64,000 nt of DNA from NCBI RefSeq assembly GCF_036324505.1, contig NC_086370.1, positions 20,437,290 through 20,501,289 on the forward strand, read 5' to 3'. Position 1 is the stretch's first letter; every line of letters begins with the position of its first letter. Below the pieces are notes generated by a model. The model did no database searches, had not been told where the DNA came from, and saw only the letters and a program-made list of their open reading frames with translations. Positions 12,700 to 24,860 of this stretch are shown here, piece by piece. The position numbers and the translations under genes are program-made. This DNA comes from Eleginops maclovinus. Lineage: Eukaryota > Chordata > Actinopteri > Perciformes > Eleginopidae.

Positions 12700-14370
12700 C
12701 GTTCCACCTTACTTTGTGATGACTACACGTTATAAATAATAACTGAAATCCTTCAAATAGACGAGAGAGGAGAAACACAACATGCTGGCTCAGTTAGCAA
12801 AATTATGTATTTTGACATAATGTGTTCTTATATAAAACAAGCAATCTTTCATAAAACAGTAAAGTGGGACTGAGAATCTTGAGGTTTCTCATCCAAATTG
12901 CAACAATTAGGGAAACATGTTGCCCTTTTCTTCGGCTGCTGCCCTTCTGCATGACATTTATATCACAGAGTGCCATGTAGTTGTCAGCAGCCATATGCAG
13001 CCTCATTATATCGCATGCTCATGTTTGTAAAAGGTGAACATGTTGAGATGAAGATTTCCTATCGACCAGCAGCATATCTCCAGCAGCTCATTAAAATGCT
13101 GCATCGGTAAAAGGGTCTTGTTACTGTAGTACAAACTATTTCTTTCTTGCAAAAAATGTGTTTTTATACAGAAGGATTTATTTGGATGAATCTCTTTTAA
13201 AATGCTAAAAATGTACATCTGTTTTCTCTGTCTGTATCCAAGCTTAATGGATACTTATTGCTGTGTACAATTTAAGCATGTTCTAATTTACTACCAAGAT
13301 AGATTGACAATAAATCACTCTGACGGAGCTGTGTCTGCTGAATGCCTAATCATAAAGTTGTAATTGTCTGTTGTGGACACAAATGTAGCTTTAAATGTGA
13401 ACAAAAAATACCATTCAATGAAGTGAGCTGTTGTAGATCAACCTCTAATCCACCGAGGTTTGATTGTAGAAGACAAATCAATGGCAGCTGTCTGTGGACA
13501 TTAACAGCGAATTTATCAGGAGTGTTATTCCCTCATTCTCGACCTGCTTTAAAGGCTCTAATGTACCTGGTTTATTGTTAGAGTGTAGATGAGAAATAAT
13601 GTCCCAATGGGAATGTGTTTAGGAGTTGGGATTGTTGCTGGTGAGCACCACACTTAACAATCTGTTGAATGTGAAAGTATAAATAGCACATGATCATTGT
13701 CTGTTTGCAAGCTTTAAACAAATCCAGCTTCAGTTTTTGACCTCTTTCTTATAAAGATATGTTTTTATCATAGAGCGCCATGATGTTGATTAAGCTGAAT
13801 GACTAACAGAAATGCCTTTACTTGTTAATGATATAAAGAAATATGTTTTCTGAGCTTGAACTTCTGGAATCTGGGAGAGAATTTCAGCCTTTATTATGAG
13901 CATATTTTCAGCATACTGTGTGCAGACTAGACAGACTTGATATGGTGTTTCTGCTGAGGGATAAAATAATCAGCTTCTGCCATCTGCAGGACAAACAGGA
14001 AGTCACAACATTAAGGGTAGTAAAGGGACATTTTACCCCCCAACAGTTAAGCATTTTCAAAGACAACACATTTTACAACGAAACAGTTAAACAGAAAAAG
14101 GCATGTGACAAAAAAAGACAGGAAAGAAAGATTACACACTGGGTGCCAGACCAAAATACAATTCACTCTCTCATTATAAGTAGTACTGTACTGTACTTGC
14201 ATAATACAGTTAGATAATGTAATGTAAAGCACTTGTCTAGCAATATATGTTCAAATATAGGAAGTATCTAAAATTGGCTTCAGAATTTAGGACTTTTAAT
14301 TGATAACGGAATATTTTTCAGAAAGTGTTTCTCTAAGTAATATTAGTTTTAAACATTATGATTGTTGTGT
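12700..14370. other. Intergenic upstream of ciao2b
   Basis: AT-rich, with no recognised gene or intact repeat. The frames at 13,342-13,581 and 13,918-14,217 lack any family resemblance. Confidence 0.4.
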
Positions 14371-14379
14371 TCTTTTTTT

Positions 14380-14540
14380 GTGTGCACTGTCACTTTAAGA
14401 CTTTCTCTCTCGCGCTTTCGGACCTTATCGCCTCCCGTAGTTTCAGGAAGTGTGCTTGTGCGGTGTGTTGTGGATTTCCTGCGCCACTGCTACACTTTAA
14501 CATATCTATTGTTTACCGTGGACTAAATTAAGCTCACAAT
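14380..14540 (+). promoter_or_regulatory. Probable TATA-less promoter and 5'UTR of ciao2b
   Basis: The sequence becomes locally GC- and CpG-rich (CTCGCGCTTTCGGACC, TATCGCCTCCCGTAG) just before the start codon. An ETS-type site, CAGGAAGTG, lies near 14,443. No TATA box is seen, as expected for a housekeeping gene. The transcription start is not determinable from sequence alone. Confidence 0.5.
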
Positions 14541-16585
14541 ATGTCTGGAGGAACCCGTTTGGAGAACGCTAACCCGGTGATCTTCCAGCGGTCCGGAGAG
14601 AGGCTGCTGGCGGAGACGGACGCGGATGAAGACATCCATGATCCCATCGACGACAGAGAGATCTTCGATATCCTGTTTAAATACTTCTCTGGTTTAGACT
14701 GGTTTCCCACCTGACCAATAACACACGTGCTATTTAAAATGCATTATCAAATCATTCTTGAGAGATAAGTCGCTCTTATTTGTATATAATGTTGGTAGCT
14801 GTTGCATCACTCCTACAATGATCGCTTCAGATTACAGTGAAAAGTGCATTTTGGTTTATATTGGTACAACTTCTATATTTTATTCAAGTAGCAAACACAT
14901 TGATTTGAAATTAGGAGCAATTAAAAGTAATGCAATATGACCCATTTTAAAATAATTCACATTTTATTGTTCTGTGTGTGGACATCACTGTAATATTGCA
15001 GCTAGTAAATGTGGGGCTGATTTTAATTCATATGTATTTTATATACAGCTGGGAAGACCCAAGCCAGACTAATAAACAGTAAAGATATTGCATTTATTTG
15101 CTGATTATATTTTTGATTAATAATTTGAACCTTCAAAGTAAGCAAACATATCAAATGCATGTCGCAGAGTAATAACTCAAATACAAGGGTGTACAATGTT
15201 ATGGGCTGGAAGTATAATGTAGAAGAATAAAAGGTAAAAATACCTCAACATTTTGATCTAATAAAGTCCTGAATTAAATGTACTTCCACTGCCTCCAATA
15301 AGAAATAAACAATGCTTGTATATATCTTCGTTTTACAATATGACTTTGATTAGTGAGTACTGTAATCATTAGACTAATCTAGTGTTTTAGACATTTCATT
15401 AATGCCTTAATAATACACACACATAGTGATTACAGTCCATAATGCAATACAATAACAACATCATGACTGCATGACAGTCGAGTATCCAAACGCAGAGTCT
15501 GTGTTATTTTAGATTCTTTAACTAAAGCCACATCTGATCCGATCCATCAACGACCCGGAGCATCCTCTGTCTCTGGAGGAACTCAACGTCCTGGAGCAAG
15601 CCCGAGTCAAGGTAGGTGTCTTGAGATGTGATTTGAGATATTCTAATTCTAAACCATTCGTCCATTTCACTCACGTCATTCCTGCAAAACATCCTACTTC
15701 ACAAATATAAGGACATTTAGCATGATGTTTATGATGATATTTTCTACCTGCTTGTCTTTTCCTCAGGTTGATGATGCAGAGAGCAGTGTGGACGTCGAGT
15801 TCACCCCCACAATCCCCCACTGCAGCATGGCGACGCTCATCGGGCTGTCAATCAAAGTGAAGCTGCTACGCTCCCTGCCCGACAGGTTCAAAGTACGTGT
15901 GTGTGTTTGTGTATGTGTGTGTGTCGGTACTAGAGATGCACATTTACCACCTGCTCTTTTGATTCAGTCTTAGCTAATATAAACAACATGACATACAATG
16001 AGGGATTTCTGTGTGTTTGGTTTTCAATTTCCTGTCCAAACCTTGTGTGTTTTTATGTTCCCTCTCAGATTGATGTCAGCATTACACCCGGGACTCACGC
16101 CTCAGAGGAAGCAGGTACATTTTACACAGGAGGCATGATGGGTGATGACGTGTCTTTTTAGCCTTTTTCTGACTAAATAAAACCACAGTCGTTAGTCAGG
16201 GGTTGTGGTTTCTCACTTATTTTGTGTCCAAACAAAAGCAGAGATGGTTGTAACATGGCATCACATCATATTTGCAGAAATTAAAAAACCCAGTGCATAT
16301 TTAAGGACAGCAGGGGCATGTTTAAGCTTACGGTCTCAATAAATCCAGGTAATTACGTCAATCGAATAATAAGGTGAATATAATCCCACACTCAGACAAA
16401 TATAAATGACTCCAACAGGTTTTTAGACAATATTTCCAGAGTTATGACTTGATTGTGTAAGTGTCTTCTCCTTATGTCCCGCAGTGAACAAGCAGCTGGC
16501 CGACAAAGAGAGAGTTGCAGCCGCTCTGGAGAACTCCTCTCTGCTGGAGGTGGTCAACCAGTGCCTCGCCAACAAGAGCATCTGA
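14541..16585 (+). CDS. ciao2b: Cytosolic iron-sulfur assembly component 2B (CIAO2B/FAM96B/MIP18)
   Basis: Five exons: 14541-14667, 15532-15611, 15767-15892, 16069-16114 and 16485-16585, giving 480 nt and 159 residues, the normal family length. All junctions keep phase. The product starts [20 protein letters not shown] and contains [19 protein letters not shown], then [20 protein letters not shown] around residues 80-100, THASEEA and [17 protein letters not shown] near the C terminus. It is a DUF59/MIP18-family protein that, with CIAO1 and MMS19, delivers [4Fe-4S] clusters to cytosolic and nuclear apoproteins such as DNA polymerases and helicases. The conserved Cys in PHCSM is the reactive family cysteine. 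Intron 1 has AT-AC ends, while the other introns are GT-AG. The gene appears intact and stands alone. Confidence 0.95.
14668..15531 (+). other. U12-type AT-AC intron 1 of ciao2b
   Basis: The only junction that restores the conserved REIFD|LIRSIND peptide begins ATATCCTGTT and ends in AC. The donor matches the minor-spliceosome consensus ATATCCTT closely. A branch-site-like TTCTTTAACT lies about 10-11 nt before the 3' end, within the short distance typical of U12 introns. No GT-AG pair in the neighbourhood keeps the frame. Confidence 0.8.
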
Positions 16586-16995
16586 GCAGCTTTGTCCTCT
16601 TCTGCTTTCACCGACTCATCAGCCAATCGCATCTGACGACACTGATGCAGCAAATCAAAGTCTAGATCCCACAGATTTCACTCATTAATCGCCCAACAGG
16701 AAGCTCTTGTTTTGAGTGTGTACGCCTGAAGGACGTACACGTTGTTTATCGTCATGCAGGATAGTTTGGACATGGCTTTTCTTTTATCTGTGAAATTTGT
16801 GGTCACTTTAGTGGTGAAAAAGGTAATTCAGAGTGATTCATGTTTTGTATAATCTAACATATGCAATACATCATTTTTAAATGATATTTGGGCTCAAGAT
16901 CTGCCACCACAATCCTCACCTGTATATAATATCGATGCTTTTTGGAATTTTATGATAACTGTACATTTCAGAATTAAAAATCAAAATGATGAAAA
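16586..16995 (+). other. ciao2b 3' untranslated region
   Basis: Runs from the TGA to a likely polyadenylation signal ATTAAA at 16,973-16,978. No open frame of interest. Confidence 0.6.
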
Positions 16996-16999
16996 TATT

Positions 17000-18075
17000 T
17001 CTGTGTTTTATTTGCCAAATGAGTTTCTTTACTGGTAAAAACAACATCAGACATTAAATGTAATCAATGCTGGTGACTCTACCTTATTACACATATTAGA
17101 AAATGATCATTTACTTGACAATCTCACATACTGACATTAGAAATGTTATTTAAATTGTATTAAAAACTCATTTTATGGCATTTTGTCAAAGCAGGGGACC
17201 AAACAGAGAGGAATGATTCAACTGTAAGCTTATTTTTTAAGGTAGTTGATTTTGAGGTTGTTTTAAGTGGTGTGTAAATGTAACACCCTGACCATCTACT
17301 CATGATTTCCAACTGGTTTAGTGTATGTGTGAATAATGCAAAAGACAGATTGGCTCTTCCGGAGATTTCCACACAGGTTATTTTAATGTCTGCGTTCATC
17401 CAGCAGGAGGCGCCATCGCCCTGTCTCTGCAAACTCAGAGGAGGAGCAGATTGATAATAAGATGTCCATCAGATCAGAGGAGGCAATCTGGAACAACACA
17501 GCAGAGAGTGCATGACCACCCACTCGACCTCTAGCAGCCAGGCTCTCCTTTAAGTATTCATTTACCAGATAAGACACTTATATTTTACACAAAAAGAGGG
17601 AAACAATACTGCCAAAAAATCTCTCTAACTGGATGTCAAGGGACGTAAGGTTTATAAGGACTGAGTTAGGATCATCTCTCTCTCTCTACAATGTCAGTTT
17701 TTCCCATAATTGGTTGACTCAACACTAAGCAATAGCAACAAAAATAAGTATTACCACACTTTGGACTCAAGTATCTGCTGATTAAATGTAATAATTAAAT
17801 GTTTAACAGTGCACTCATTGTGTGATCTGTAATGTAGGAAATCTAAATAGTTGGCATTAGAGGCTTATATAATCCCAATTCTGAGCCCGAGTGTGCTATT
17901 TGGTTTCACTAAATGCACACACTCAGAGATCCTACCAGAATAAATATATATAAATGTACCCAAAATAAGTCCTGCTGTAAAATTATATAAGTATAAAATG
18001 TGAAAAACAATACAAGTGATATTTTAGGACTATTGATGACTCTAGAAAACCCATCAACACACAGTAGAAACATAA
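17000..18075. other. Intergenic, no gene recognised
   Basis: AT-rich spacer between ciao2b and a SINE insertion. No exons or intact repeats seen. Confidence 0.4.
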
Positions 18076-18080
18076 GCATG

Positions 18081-18424
18081 GCTCAGTCAGTAGTGGCTCA
18101 GTCAGTAGGGGCTTGGACTGGGAATCGTAAGGTCGCCGGTTCAAGTCCCCGAACAGACTTGAAAATATGGAAGGTGGACTGCTACTTGGAGAGGTCCCAG
18201 TTCACCTCCTAGGCCCTGCTGTGGTGCCCTTGAGCAAGGCACCGGACACCTCCAATCCCCCCTCCCCATTGCTCCCCGGGCGCTGCACAATAGCTGCCCA
18301 CTGCTCCTAGTACTAGGATGGGTTAAATGCAGAGGACCAATTTCACTGTGTGTGCTCTGCTGTGTGCATGTATGTGACTAATAAAGAGGGTTTCATCCTC
18401 CGATTCTTTCTTTCTTTCTTTCTC
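18081..18424 (+). mobile_element. Near full-length tRNA-derived SINE
   Basis: Best copy of the family in the window. Its tRNA-like head has an A-box region (GGCTCAGTCAGTAG, duplicated in tandem at 18,080-18,110) and the B box GGTTCAAGTCC near 18,138. The body contains CCCTTGAGCAAGGCACCGG and CTGCCCACTGCTCCTAGTAC, then AGAGGGTTTCATCCTCCGAT, ending in a (CTTT)n tail. Related copies lie at 3,961 (+), 5,522 (-) and 28,101 (-). Confidence 0.9.
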
Positions 18425-18736
18425 TAAAAACTATTGACCTTTAAGCCTCTAAATAAGTATTATTAGGTTATTATTTTGCCTCATTGTTATATTTTTATAT
18501 ATTTTGAGCGGATAACCAATGTTGTTCCTTAGCCCAGACTAATAAAGACTTCTTTTTTTTCTTGTTCCACATCTGGAAACATTGCATCACTGCTAAAGCC
18601 CCGGATAAGAGAAGCAGCCGCACAGCTGCACTAAGCCCAACCCAGAGCCGTACAGAGTAAGGGTTGAGTCCACCAAAACAAGTCAGAGGGAGAAGAGAAA
18701 CAGGAAGCCAGCAACTGAACTCTCTTAGACGGTATG

Positions 18737-18865
18737 AAAGCCACAGTGACACTTTTAGTCTACTGACAAACACACTTAAGATATACCTTTATTAATCCCC
18801 GTGGGGAAATTCGGGGTAAATCTTAAGTGTGTTTGTCAGTAGGCTAAAAGTGTCACTGTGGCTTT
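18737..18865. repeat. 45-bp inverted repeat around a retroelement-tail motif
   Basis: The left arm 18,737-18,781 and right arm 18,821-18,865 are reverse complements with a single mismatch that would be a G-U pair in RNA. The 39-nt loop contains CTTTATTAATCCCCGTGGGG AAAT, a motif seen at the ends of fish retroelements. The arms show that a near-perfect long hairpin can form on either strand. Confidence 0.9.
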
Positions 18866-18869
18866 AAAT

Positions 18870-19600
18870 ACACCATACTAAATCAGATATTCTTACGATA
18901 CATACATGTGTGCTAAGTAATTGAACATGATATACTGTATATGTGTTTGCAGTTACTGTTTATAGTGTATAATAATAGCAGTACATTTAGCTGAAATCAA
19001 AGAAAGAGAACATGAAGTGACATTAAACTGATTAGTTGCAAAGAAGAGTTTCTAAGAACAGGACATAATCTCACGTATGTTTACTATATAAATTAAACCC
19101 AAACTAATGTATATACATGAAACAAGTGTGTGACATTAATGTAAATAAACCTAAAAGGAAGAACATTTGAAGTAGGAAAATCACATGAAAAATAATTGTA
19201 AAAATTATAATAAAAAGTAATAATTCACAAACAACATTAAACTATAAAATCTATTATAACAGAAAATATACTACCACTAAGAAATAATAATAATATATTC
19301 ATATTTATGTATTTATTTTTAATATAGTTTCTCATATATACATCAGGGAAAAGTGTAAACTAAAAGCACATGTAAAAAGGAGACATGTTAGAAACAGTTG
19401 TCTATTGTCCAATCTGGGTTAAATAACTATCATTTTTGTAAGAGCGCACAGTTTAAACTTGTTTCAGTTATCAAAATGGTTGTAATGTCCGAATAAAATG
19501 TACCTTAAGAACAACAAAAGCACACTTGTAATATTTTTTCCCCATGTAGAAACCTAAGTGAGATTTCAGCATACTGTAGTAACCCTACTTCCTCGCCTGG
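18870..19600. other. AT-rich intergenic sequence
   Basis: Strongly A/T-biased, with no open frames of note and no recognisable repeats. Confidence 0.4.
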
Positions 19601-19619
19601 TGTTCAGGAGGAAAGGCTT

Positions 19620-19774
19620 GACTGAACCCTGCTTACGCATGGCTCTGGGTCACTTTAGCTGCCTGCTGCCTGCCTGCCAGTCCTCTGCAGACTTCAGGCT
19701 GCACACAGCTCCTCCACAACCAACCAAGGCTTATTGAAGACTAAAAACCGTGCACGGCATTTCATACTTCCACA
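19620..19774 (+). other. Candidate non-coding first exon (possibly of wipf1)
   Basis: A locally GC-richer stretch with GCCTGCTGCCTGCCTGCC ends at a strong donor, CCACAG|GTACGTT. wipf1 coding exon 1 (33,702) begins with a spliced acceptor, so it needs an upstream leader exon; this is one of the few candidates between the genes. Assignment is inference from position and one splice site. Confidence 0.25.
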
Positions 19775-20432
19775 GGTACGTTGGGAACACTTTATCTTTA
19801 CTTCCGTGTGAGTTTTCTGCGTTTGTGCGAGTGTGGAAAATATCTCCAAGTGAAGCGGAAACCGTGAGACCCGAGTTCGGTTCACAGGCAGAAAAATAAA
19901 TTGTCATCATCATCATCCAGAAAGCAGCAGCTGGGACTGATTCCAGCAGTGATGGCGAATCAATTGAGAGGGGATGTTTACTTCGCCGTCTACAGAAGCA
20001 TTCAGTCGGTTTATAAAACAGGGATCTGGCAGGGGTTTGGGCAACAGGCCAAGGGTTGTGCCTTCTTCCTCCTACAAATGATGGTCTTGCATTAGCAGTT
20101 TGTACTTCTTATTTTCATAAACTAGTATGTCGTGAGGATGTAGTCGAGATGAACATAAGACATGTGTTTTGAGTTGTGTTGTTGCCAAGTTATGAGCTAC
20201 AGAGAGAAGGAGCTTAGGGAACAGACTGCAGTGTTTTCACATATTTGGTGTTCTTTTCAAAGAGCTTTGTAGGAACCACTGGTTGGTACACACACACACA
20301 CACACACACATACAGTACACACAGCATTCACAGATGTGCACAGAAAACATGCTTTTGATTCAGATGGAGATATCATTCACGTAATTAAGTGGCCTAAAGT
20401 CAGCCATCCAAGGAGAAGGAATTTGTTTATAT

Positions 20433-20437
<5 letters not shown>

Positions 20438-20520
<83 letters not shown>
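20438..20520. repeat. (GT)n microsatellite
   Basis: About 41 uninterrupted GT units. Shorter CA tracts lie at 20,288-20,310 and 20,584-20,606. Confidence 0.95.
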
Positions 20521-20522
<2 letters not shown>

Positions 20523-20669
20523 CGCAACCTGTTTGACAGAATGCCATTTGGCTGCAGGCAGTCCTCTCCATGCACTTACAAAGACACACACACACACACA
20601 CACACAAACTGCTTTGCATGGAGGACATATCAGTGTGTGTGTGCATTAACACACACACTGATATGACAC

Positions 20670-21765
20670 TATTCCTATTGAGTGACAGAAATATAAAATG
20701 TGTTCTTCTTCAGAGGCCTGTCTGCTCATCTGCTCAATAATGTGATACTACAGCGGGCTTATTTTAGCCACCAATGGACTGTTAAAGTCAGAACATGCCG
20801 GTGCGACTTTTCTTAATATTATGCAAGAGTTCTTTTTTTGGAGAGTTGTCCTTTTGCAGACGTATACTTGTTTAGGGGACGGATGTTAAAGATGCATCCT
20901 CTAGTCTGGTCCGGAAATAAGAATCATAAGGAAAAGGAGAATATCCTCTCCGAAATGAATACCCAGTGCATCAAAATAAGCAGAACTCCATATAGTGTTT
21001 GTTCCTATGAAAGATTCTCATTTGAAGACGCTGTAGCAATGATCCAGTCTGCCTGGGGTCAACACCTGACACACAATACATGACACATTTCAACATAAAC
21101 TATATTTGCATTCATAAATATGACATTTATTTAAATTCCCTTTTATATACAATTACATTTAGGCCTATAAGATGCCTCTGAATAAAGGAGGAGGGTTTTT
21201 CTTTTATGAAACTACAGTTTTAGTTTTATTTTGCAGTGTGATTTGATCGGTGGTGTGACATAACTAAAATAAGATTAGATTGAAAGTTCATAAACCATTG
21301 GATCACTTTATTGCATATTATTTCCTAGTGGATCGGTCGGCATTTGCGTGCGGTTTTATGAATACGGTAAGGGTCTTCAAATGCAAGTGAAGGACATTCA
21401 GTCGGTATGTCAATTTACAACTATTCTCACCTCTTAAAAGCAGAAAATGTCAACTAAATATCTCAAGAAGTAGAGTTTTAAAGCCACAGGGAAGTCAAAA
21501 GGACTTGTGGGAATGTTGACTTACAAAGGTGTGACCCTGTTGACATGTCTGTGAGTTCAAGTAAAGTGAGTCGCTGTTGTTGTTGTTGTTGTTCTAGACA
21601 ATTGCTTCCTCAATTAAAAAACGATTTATCCATTTAACATGAACAGAGAGGTTGGAACCCACTGCCAAGAATTCCTCAGAAGATTTCACCGCTTCTTATT
21701 CAGCCAATAACTATCGAGAGGATCTGGACCGCTCAGTGTTTTTATCAGGATAAAAAAAAGATATC
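20670..21765. other. Non-coding interval, no gene recognised
   Basis: Contains an 81-codon frame at 20,838-21,083 with no recognisable family and no splice sites, and a short GTT repeat near 21,573-21,593. Probably spacer or intron. Confidence 0.35.
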
Positions 21766-21960
21766 GAAACACATTCAGAAATCCTTTATTGGTCCCTAAG
21801 GTGGGGGGATTCAGGGAACCTTGCAGATAAAAAAAGGCAAATACAACAGCTAACGCACTATATTTAGAAGAGAGCACACGCTAATAATATTAAATACGTA
21901 CACATGCATAGCAGGATGTGTAAGTTGCACATGAGCAGAGGCATTGCACAACAGTTTTTA
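21766..21960. repeat. Interspersed repeat remnant (CTTTATTGGTCCC type)
   Basis: AATCCTTTATTGGTCCCTAA followed by GGGGGGATTCAGGGAA and an A-rich body ending near GGCATTGCACAACAG. This layout is common to a fish retroelement end, and a related remnant is at 37,400-37,580. Family not assigned. Confidence 0.45.
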
Positions 21961-22743
21961 TATTTATAGGCAGTGATATAGCACAAGAACCAGGGCAAGA
22001 TACTGCCGTCACCAGTGTGACTTCACATTTTCCACGAGTAGTTAGCAACTATTTTCACTTCTTCATATTAGGCTTGACTTGGTGACGATTTGGAAACATT
22101 TTTAAGAGGATTTTGAAGCAAAAACTGGGATTGCTTTGTGGAGTCATGCTAATCTCAGTCCACAAAAAGGTCCTTGTGCAAGCTATATGAGGACGTTCAT
22201 TAACAGACATCAGGTTGTGTGAGATCCACTGTGAGATAGACCTTATAAAGCTCTTGAGAGGAATTAGATGCAATAACAAGGAGCCAATGTTGGACTTGTG
22301 ATCGGCCTCTGTTTCTGCATATTTGGGGCTAAGCTAGTTCCTGAGCTGGCTGTCTCTCAGCAGAACTCTGTGCAGATGTTGTTCAGTGATTCTTGGATCT
22401 CATCTTCAGTTTACGTTAGGGTTTCCTTGAAAAAAGGTTGTGGTTTTTTGGTCGTTGCCTCTGGTTGTGTGTGTGTGTGTCTCATTCATGTGCTTTGTCA
22501 CAGAACTAGTTTTAGTTGATTGTAGCCCCGAGTTCTTGGCATTCCTGAAAAGCTCCGTGGGACGAGCCCGGCGTTGGTTAGGAAGTGAGGGGCTGGGTGA
22601 CTCTCAGCCACGTCTCCCAAACATGAACTCAAATGTATCTCGTGACTCCCATTGAATTGAATTTCATTGTATGCATTAAGAACAGATGCCATGTGAGAAG
22701 AACTGCACCACTTTAAAGTGTTTTATGCGCAGTCAGAGGATAG

Positions 22744-22893
<150 letters not shown>

Positions 22894-23249
22894 GTAGAGG
22901 AACACTGTTCTGTGTGCACTCACACACTCACACACTGTTTCCTGTGTAGAGCATGTGATCCTGCCATCTCTCTGTCCATACAGCACAACTCATGACCCTC
23001 TGCTTCATGTGTTGTGAGTGCATCCACACAGCCACCATTAAACACAAATCATGTTTATGGTCAGTTTGTTAGAGAGTATGTTAAAAGTGCTCAGTATTAG
23101 ATTTACTCTTAAAAGCTAAAGTGGCATCGTTCCTTCCTTTAGCACATCAGCTTCTACATGAGGGAAATGAACGCTAAGCTAAAGTTATATTTCATTAATG
23201 GTAATGTAAAGTATTATTCGTATTGAGTCCAACTTGTATCACTGTCAAT

Positions 23250-23292
23250 TCCATTCACTTAGCTGATGCTTTTATCCAAAGGACTTACAATA
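23250..23292. repeat. Fish dispersed-repeat fragment (TTAGCTGATGCTTTTATCC type)
   Basis: The phrase TTAGCTGATGCTTTTATCCA followed by AAGGACTTACAATAAGTGCA is widespread in teleost genomes. A related diverged stretch lies in the NLR intron at 49,596-49,680. Confidence 0.55.
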
Positions 23293-23299
23293 AGTGCAA

Positions 23300-23970
23300 T
23301 AAACCATACAGATACAAACAGAACAAGATAAGTGCAGATATATTCACTTCAAATGAGCAAAACTGTGTTTTTAAAAAAGTGCTATTCTTGTTGACTTATA
23401 TGGCAGGTGGGTTTTCAGTTTGTTGGCTTTCTGCCGTCCTGATATCACTGGTGTCTCAGCATTTGAATTAAGCATCTGTGTACGTCAAAGAGTGTTGAAG
23501 TATTTGAAGGACATTTTGTGGCCTCTCAGCTCGGCCTTCAGTGCATGAGTCATGCATGGTGTGATGTGTGATCACAAAGCAGCCGAAGTGAGTGACTAGC
23601 CTGGAGGCGAGCTGAGCTAATGTTCATGTGACTGTGACACTGATGGACAGGATGGGGGAACAATTATCTTCTCTCCTATGACTTAACTTTATGTTGGAAA
23701 CAGTCACTGATGTCATTGGGTAGCAAAGAGGAAATACTGAAACCCAGGCCGGCCTTTTTTGCAACACTGGGCGGTAGTCTTGATATGGCCGGGATTAATC
23801 TGTCTCATATGCATGATATCTGATATTTCTGCCCTTGCCAAAACACAATGATTCAGTGTTTGAAACGGATGCTTGATTATGCAGAGGAGCTACCTCTTTT
23901 TGTTGGCCTGACAATGCAGACTGTCACCTCATATACTTTGTAAAATAAATAAAGTCACCCCTCCGCTCTG
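23300..23970. other. Non-coding interval, no gene recognised
   Basis: No exon or intact repeat seen between two dispersed repeats. Confidence 0.35.
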
Positions 23971-23974
23971 TCAG

Positions 23975-24370
23975 TTAAAGAGGGCCTATAATTTCTGAGG
24001 GGGTTTTCCCTTTCCTGTAATGTGTTGTATAGGTTTTGGTGCATGTCAATGGTCTGCAGAGGCTACACAACACCATTGGACTGCTTTGTTTACTTCCTGA
24101 ACATAGTGACATCAATATGTAACACTCATACTTCTATTATGTGATAGGCTAAGGGGCGGGACATCTCTAAGCGGTTGACCAATCACAACAGAGCCGGCCA
24201 GCTAACCAATCAGAGCAGACTGGGCTCTGGTTTCAGACAGAGGCTGAAAAGAGGAGCTGCAGCACAGGCAGTATGAGAAACATAAAGAGCTTTTTGAACA
24301 TTAAAGCATGGAGACATGTCAGTAGAGGAACAAAATACAAATATGAACCTGAAAATGAGCCTTTTTTTTT
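23975..24370 (-). mobile_element. TTAA-type MITE with CCAAT and GC boxes
   Basis: Begins TTAAAGAGGGCCTATAATTT and runs, in opposite orientation to the 60,940 copy, through TAAGGGGCGGGACATC, GACCAATCACAACAGAGC, CTAACCAATCAGAGCAG and CTGCAGCACAGGCAGTATGA to about 24,370. Nearly full length. Confidence 0.75.
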
Positions 24371-24639
24371 ACTTTAGTTCCAAACTTAATTAACAGTGTT
24401 AGAAACATATCCAATGTTATGCAATACATGGGCTGTTTTGTTCTCTAATTTACTGAAATGGTTGATTTAGGAAAACAATCCAGATTTCTGAGGAATATAC
24501 TCCTTTTGATTTGATTTGTGTCAGGCTAAGTACCGATTCCACATTGTGAGCATTTATTCAGGAGCCAATTGCAATGGCCTCTGTGGGGAAGCTTTTTTAT
24601 TTAAAGGTTAAATGAAGTAACAGCTCAGACACGTTTTTT

Positions 24640-24860
24640 CCCCTTCTCTGAAAACTGGAATACAGCTGGGGGAAGCAGGGGTGTCTCTTTAAGACGCGGC
24701 TCTGGTGCTGCAGTTGGCTGGAAAGAGGAAACAAGAGAGAGTATTGAAGTGAAGCCGATGCTGGGTTGGCAGGCCGCCGCTGACTGTGTAACGAGGCAGG
24801 AAGTGTGACACTGAGAGCACAGGAAGTCGCTGCTGCGGAGCTATGCTAACCCTTTCGCCC
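24640..24860 (+). promoter_or_regulatory. Possible regulatory segment with several ETS-type sites
   Basis: A GC-rich island in AT-rich DNA carrying AAAGAGGAAAC, GCAGGAAGTGTG and ACAGGAAGTCGC within 220 bp. Clustered GGAA sites suggest an enhancer or promoter, but no transcript evidence is available; linking it to wipf1 is inference. Confidence 0.25.

Noticed and set aside
19901..20095. 64-codon frame containing MANQLRGDVYFAVYRSIQSV
   Set aside because: No known family, no splice support and an internal ATG start only; treated as chance.
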